Source: Stutzerimonas kunmingensis
GTDB lineage: Bacteria; Pseudomonadota; Gammaproteobacteria; Pseudomonadales; Pseudomonadaceae
Direction: 5' to 3'
Assembly: GCF_014764705.1 (NCBI RefSeq)
Contig: NZ_JACXXG010000004.1
Location: 1 to 64,000, forward strand
DNA: 64,000 bases
The notes beneath the pieces are model-generated. The model was not told the DNA's origin. It made no database searches and saw only the letters and a program-made list of their open reading frames with translations. The position numbers were made by a program, and so were the translations under genes. Numbering within the stretch: the first letter of the stretch is position 1; each line of letters opens with the position of its first letter. Below, in pieces: positions 62,264-64,000 of the stretch.

Positions 62264-63349
62264 ATGAACGCCGTGAACAAGATCGAACAGCACAATCCCA
62301 TCGGTACCGACGGCTTCGAGTTCGTCGAATTCACCGCGCCGAATGCCGAAGGCATCGAGCAGCTGCGCGCGCTGTTCACCCAGATGGGCTTTACCGAAAC
62401 CGCCAAGCACCGCTCCAAGGAGGTCTGGCTGTTTCAGCAGCACGACATCAACATCGTGCTCAACGGCAGCCCCACCGGGCATGTGCGCGAGTTTGGCGAG
62501 AAGCACGGCCCGAGCGCCTGCGCCATGGCCTTCCGGGTGAAGAATGCCGCGCAGGCCGCCGCCTACGTCGAATCCCAGGGCGCCAAGCTGGTCGGCAGCC
62601 ACGCCAACTTCGGCGAGCTGAACATCCCCTGCGTCGAAGGCATCGGCGGCTCGCTGCTGTATCTCGTCGACCGCTACGGCGACAAGAGCATCTACGACGT
62701 CGACTTCGAGTACATCGAAGGCCGTACGCCGAACGACAACGCCGTCGGCCTGATGTGCATCGATCACCTGACCCACAACGTCAAGCGCGGGCAGATGGAT
62801 GTCTGGTCCGGTTTCTACGAGCGCATCGCCAACTTCCGCGAGATTCGCTACTTCGACATCGAAGGCAAGCTGACCGGTTTGTTCTCCCGTGCCATGACCG
62901 CGCCCTGCGGCAAGATCCGCATCCCGATCAACGAGTCGGCCGACGACAAATCGCAGATCGAGGAATTCATCCGCGAATACCACGGCGAGGGCATCCAGCA
63001 CATCGCGCTGTCCACCGACGACATCTACGAGACCGTGCGCCGCCTGCGTGCCAACGGCGTGGATTTCATGACAACCCCCGCGACCTACTACGAGAAGGTC
63101 GATACCCGCGTCGCTGGCCATGGCGAGCCAACCGATGTGCTGCGCGAGCTGAACCTGCTGATCGACGGCGCGCCGGGGGACGACGGCATCCTCCTGCAGA
63201 TCTTCACCAACACGGTGATCGGCCCGATCTTCTTCGAGATCATCCAGCGCAAGGGCAACCAGGGCTTCGGCGAAGGCAACTTCAAGGCGCTGTTCGAATC
63301 CATCGAGGAAGACCAGCTGCGCCGCGGCGTGATCAAGGCGGACGAGTAA
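62264..63349 (+). CDS. hpd: 4-hydroxyphenylpyruvate dioxygenase
   Basis: Oxidises 4-hydroxyphenylpyruvate to homogentisate in tyrosine degradation. The 361-aa enzyme has the two vicinal-oxygen-chelate domains. Iron ligands are His168 (IDHLTHNV), His246 (GIQHIALS) and Glu325 (FFEIIQRKG), exactly the family set. RBS AGGAGG precedes ATG 62264. Its product is the substrate of the next gene, 182 bases on across a repeat. Confidence 0.97.
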   Translation: MNAVNKIEQHNPIGTDGFEFVEFTAPNAEGIEQLRALFTQMGFTETAKHRSKEVWLFQQHDINIVLNGSPTGHVREFGEKHGPSACAMAFRVKNAAQAAAYVESQGAKLVGSHANFGELNIPCVEGIGGSLLYLVDRYGDKSIYDVDFEYIEGRTPNDNAVGLMCIDHLTHNVKRGQMDVWSGFYERIANFREIRYFDIEGKLTGLFSRAMTAPCGKIRIPINESADDKSQIEEFIREYHGEGIQHIALSTDDIYETVRRLRANGVDFMTTPATYYEKVDTRVAGHGEPTDVLRELNLLIDGAPGDDGILLQIFTNTVIGPIFFEIIQRKGNQGFGEGNFKALFESIEEDQLRRGVIKADE

Positions 63350-63371
63350 GTCCGGCGTCGAGGTGGGGTTG

Positions 63372-63477
63372 CGTAGGGTGGATGTCGCGAAGCACATCCA
63401 CGCGTTTCGGTAGGCCGACATGAACGCGTGGCCGACACAGACGCGTGGAAGATGCTTCGCAGTCTTCCACCCTACGC
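63372..63477. repeat. GTAGGGTGGA-type intergenic repeat, copy 5
   Basis: Begins CGTAGGGTGGATGTCGCGAA and ends CTTCCACCCTACGC. The inner part has further short inverted blocks (ACGCGT near 63400 and 63440). It separates hpd from the homogentisate dioxygenase gene. Confidence 0.8.
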
Positions 63478-63531
63478 ATCGACAACCACCGCAGCGCCAT
63501 TGAGATCACGCGGTATCACGAGGAGAGGCAC

Positions 63532-64000
63532 ATGAGCCGCAAATGGATCAGTTTCCCCATCCGCGAGGGTGAGAGTTCGCGTCAGGCGCACTGCGATTTT
63601 CCGCAGGGTACCTACGAGCGCGAAATGGGCCGCGAAGGCTTCTTCGGCCCGGCTTCGCACCTGCATCACAAGCATCCGCCGACCGGCTGGATCGACTGGG
63701 AAGGCCCGCTTCGCCCGCATGCCTTCAACTTCAACCACATCCCCAGCGAAGGCGACTGCCCGCTGCAGGCGCCGTTGGCGCTGCACAACGCCGACGTCAA
63801 GCTGCGCCTGTGGAAGACCAACGGCGCCATGCGCCACCTGGTGCGCAACGGTGATGGTGACGAACTGCTGTTCATCCACGAGGGCGCCGGGCATCTGTAC
63901 TGCGATTTCGGCCACCTGGAATTCCGCGACGGCGACTACCTGATGATCCCGCGCGGCACCGCCTGGCGCATCGAGGTGACGCAGCCGGTGTTCATGCTCT
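63532..64000 (+). CDS. Homogentisate 1,2-dioxygenase-like protein, truncated by the window end
   Basis: The first 156 residues of a ring-cleaving dioxygenase of the HmgA/cupin type are present. The start ATG 63532 has GAGGAGAGG upstream. FFGPASHLHHKHPPTGWIDW (residues about 44-63) and LLFIHEGAGHLYCDFGHLEF (partly quoted) match the shorter homogentisate dioxygenase family. These differ from P. aeruginosa HmgA, which starts differently. The iron-binding residues lie mostly in the missing half. Placement after hpd supports cleavage of homogentisate to maleylacetoacetate. Confidence 0.78.
   Translation, partial: MSRKWISFPIREGESSRQAHCDFPQGTYEREMGREGFFGPASHLHHKHPPTGWIDWEGPLRPHAFNFNHIPSEGDCPLQAPLALHNADVKLRLWKTNGAMRHLVRNGDGDELLFIHEGAGHLYCDFGHLEFRDGDYLMIPRGTAWRIEVTQPVFML

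Noticed and set aside
48906..63477. CRISPR array from the repeated GGGTGGA motifs
   Set aside because: Copies are scattered over 14 kb, with inverted ends and no regular spacers or cas genes.
1..64000. Prophage, integrative element, tRNA or rRNA genes
   Set aside because: No integrase, phage structural gene, cloverleaf or ribosomal RNA sequence was recognised; only the intron end at the left edge is mobile.

Overview
The window is GC-rich, densely coding DNA from a gammaproteobacterium of the Pseudomonas type, most likely the Stutzerimonas (P. stutzeri) group. Three things point there: the uvrA / YajR-like MFS / ssb divergon, the nrdR-ribD-ribE-ribBX-ribH-nusB-thiL-pgpA chain, and protein sequences that read as Pseudomonas orthologues. 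From memory, 8.2-32.8 kb keeps much of the P. aeruginosa order PA4069 down to PA4045. In this window that order appears to be interrupted by a DUF3450/TonB operon at 10.9-15.8 kb and by a yedE/yedF pair at 20.6-22.0 kb. No search could be run, so identities rest on motifs and recognised sequence.

Layout. 0-3 kb: the 3' end of a group II intron (domains V and VI), a clade-3 catalase, and a twice-frameshifted M14 carboxypeptidase. 3-8 kb: uvrA, diverging from an MFS gene and ssb. 8-10.7 kb: two sugar-nucleotide dehydratase/epimerase-like proteins facing an OmpW/OprG porin with an ANR-type promoter. 10.9-15.8 kb: a complete second TonB energising system (DUF3450, TtpC, ExbB, ExbD, TonB, TPR) behind a promoter that overlaps a Fur-box-like site. 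15.9-19 kb: a Zur-box-preceded operon with a His-rich ZrgA-like protein, a MacB/LolCDE-type ABC transporter and a DUF3299 protein. 19-23.7 kb: CnoX-like thioredoxin, YedE/YedF sulfur proteins, ThpR, a methyltransferase and a YbaY-like lipoprotein. 23.7-31.6 kb: NrdR and riboflavin synthesis with an FMN riboswitch, plus nusB, thiL, pgpA, a periplasmic retropepsin and ribA. 31.6-35 kb: BtuF, and convergent BtuB with its cobalamin riboswitch. 35-40 kb: sbcDC.

40-49 kb is more accessory. It has a 1.1-kb non-coding stretch carrying two inverted copies of a structured repeat, then an orphan BrxR/CapW-like WYL regulator divergent from an unlisted 33-codon membrane microprotein. Next come a 71-aa protein, a two-component system in an operon with two PepSY proteins, a CusF-like copper protein, a DUF899 protein, a third PepSY protein, an RluA-type pseudouridine synthase, and a Nei-type glycosylase whose C-terminus runs into intergenic repeats. 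49-54.6 kb: a Prs-like protein and a ketone-body module (3-hydroxybutyrate dehydrogenase, GntP permease with a sigma-54 promoter, AtoE permease), then a DUF192 protein. 54.8-64 kb: an amino-acid catabolic block with an Lrp/AsnC regulator, fused indolepyruvate:ferredoxin oxidoreductase, Leu/Phe-type dehydrogenase, Na+-coupled symporter, HPD, and a homogentisate dioxygenase cut by the window end.

The genes work together as import/sensing circuits for iron, zinc, copper (tentative) and B12, as one riboflavin/thiamine/lipid housekeeping operon group, and as an aromatic/branched amino-acid degradation module. Repeats of the type GTAGGGTGGA...TCCACCCTAC recur in the intergenic spaces after 48.9 kb. 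I see no tRNA, rRNA, CRISPR array, prophage or complete insertion sequence.
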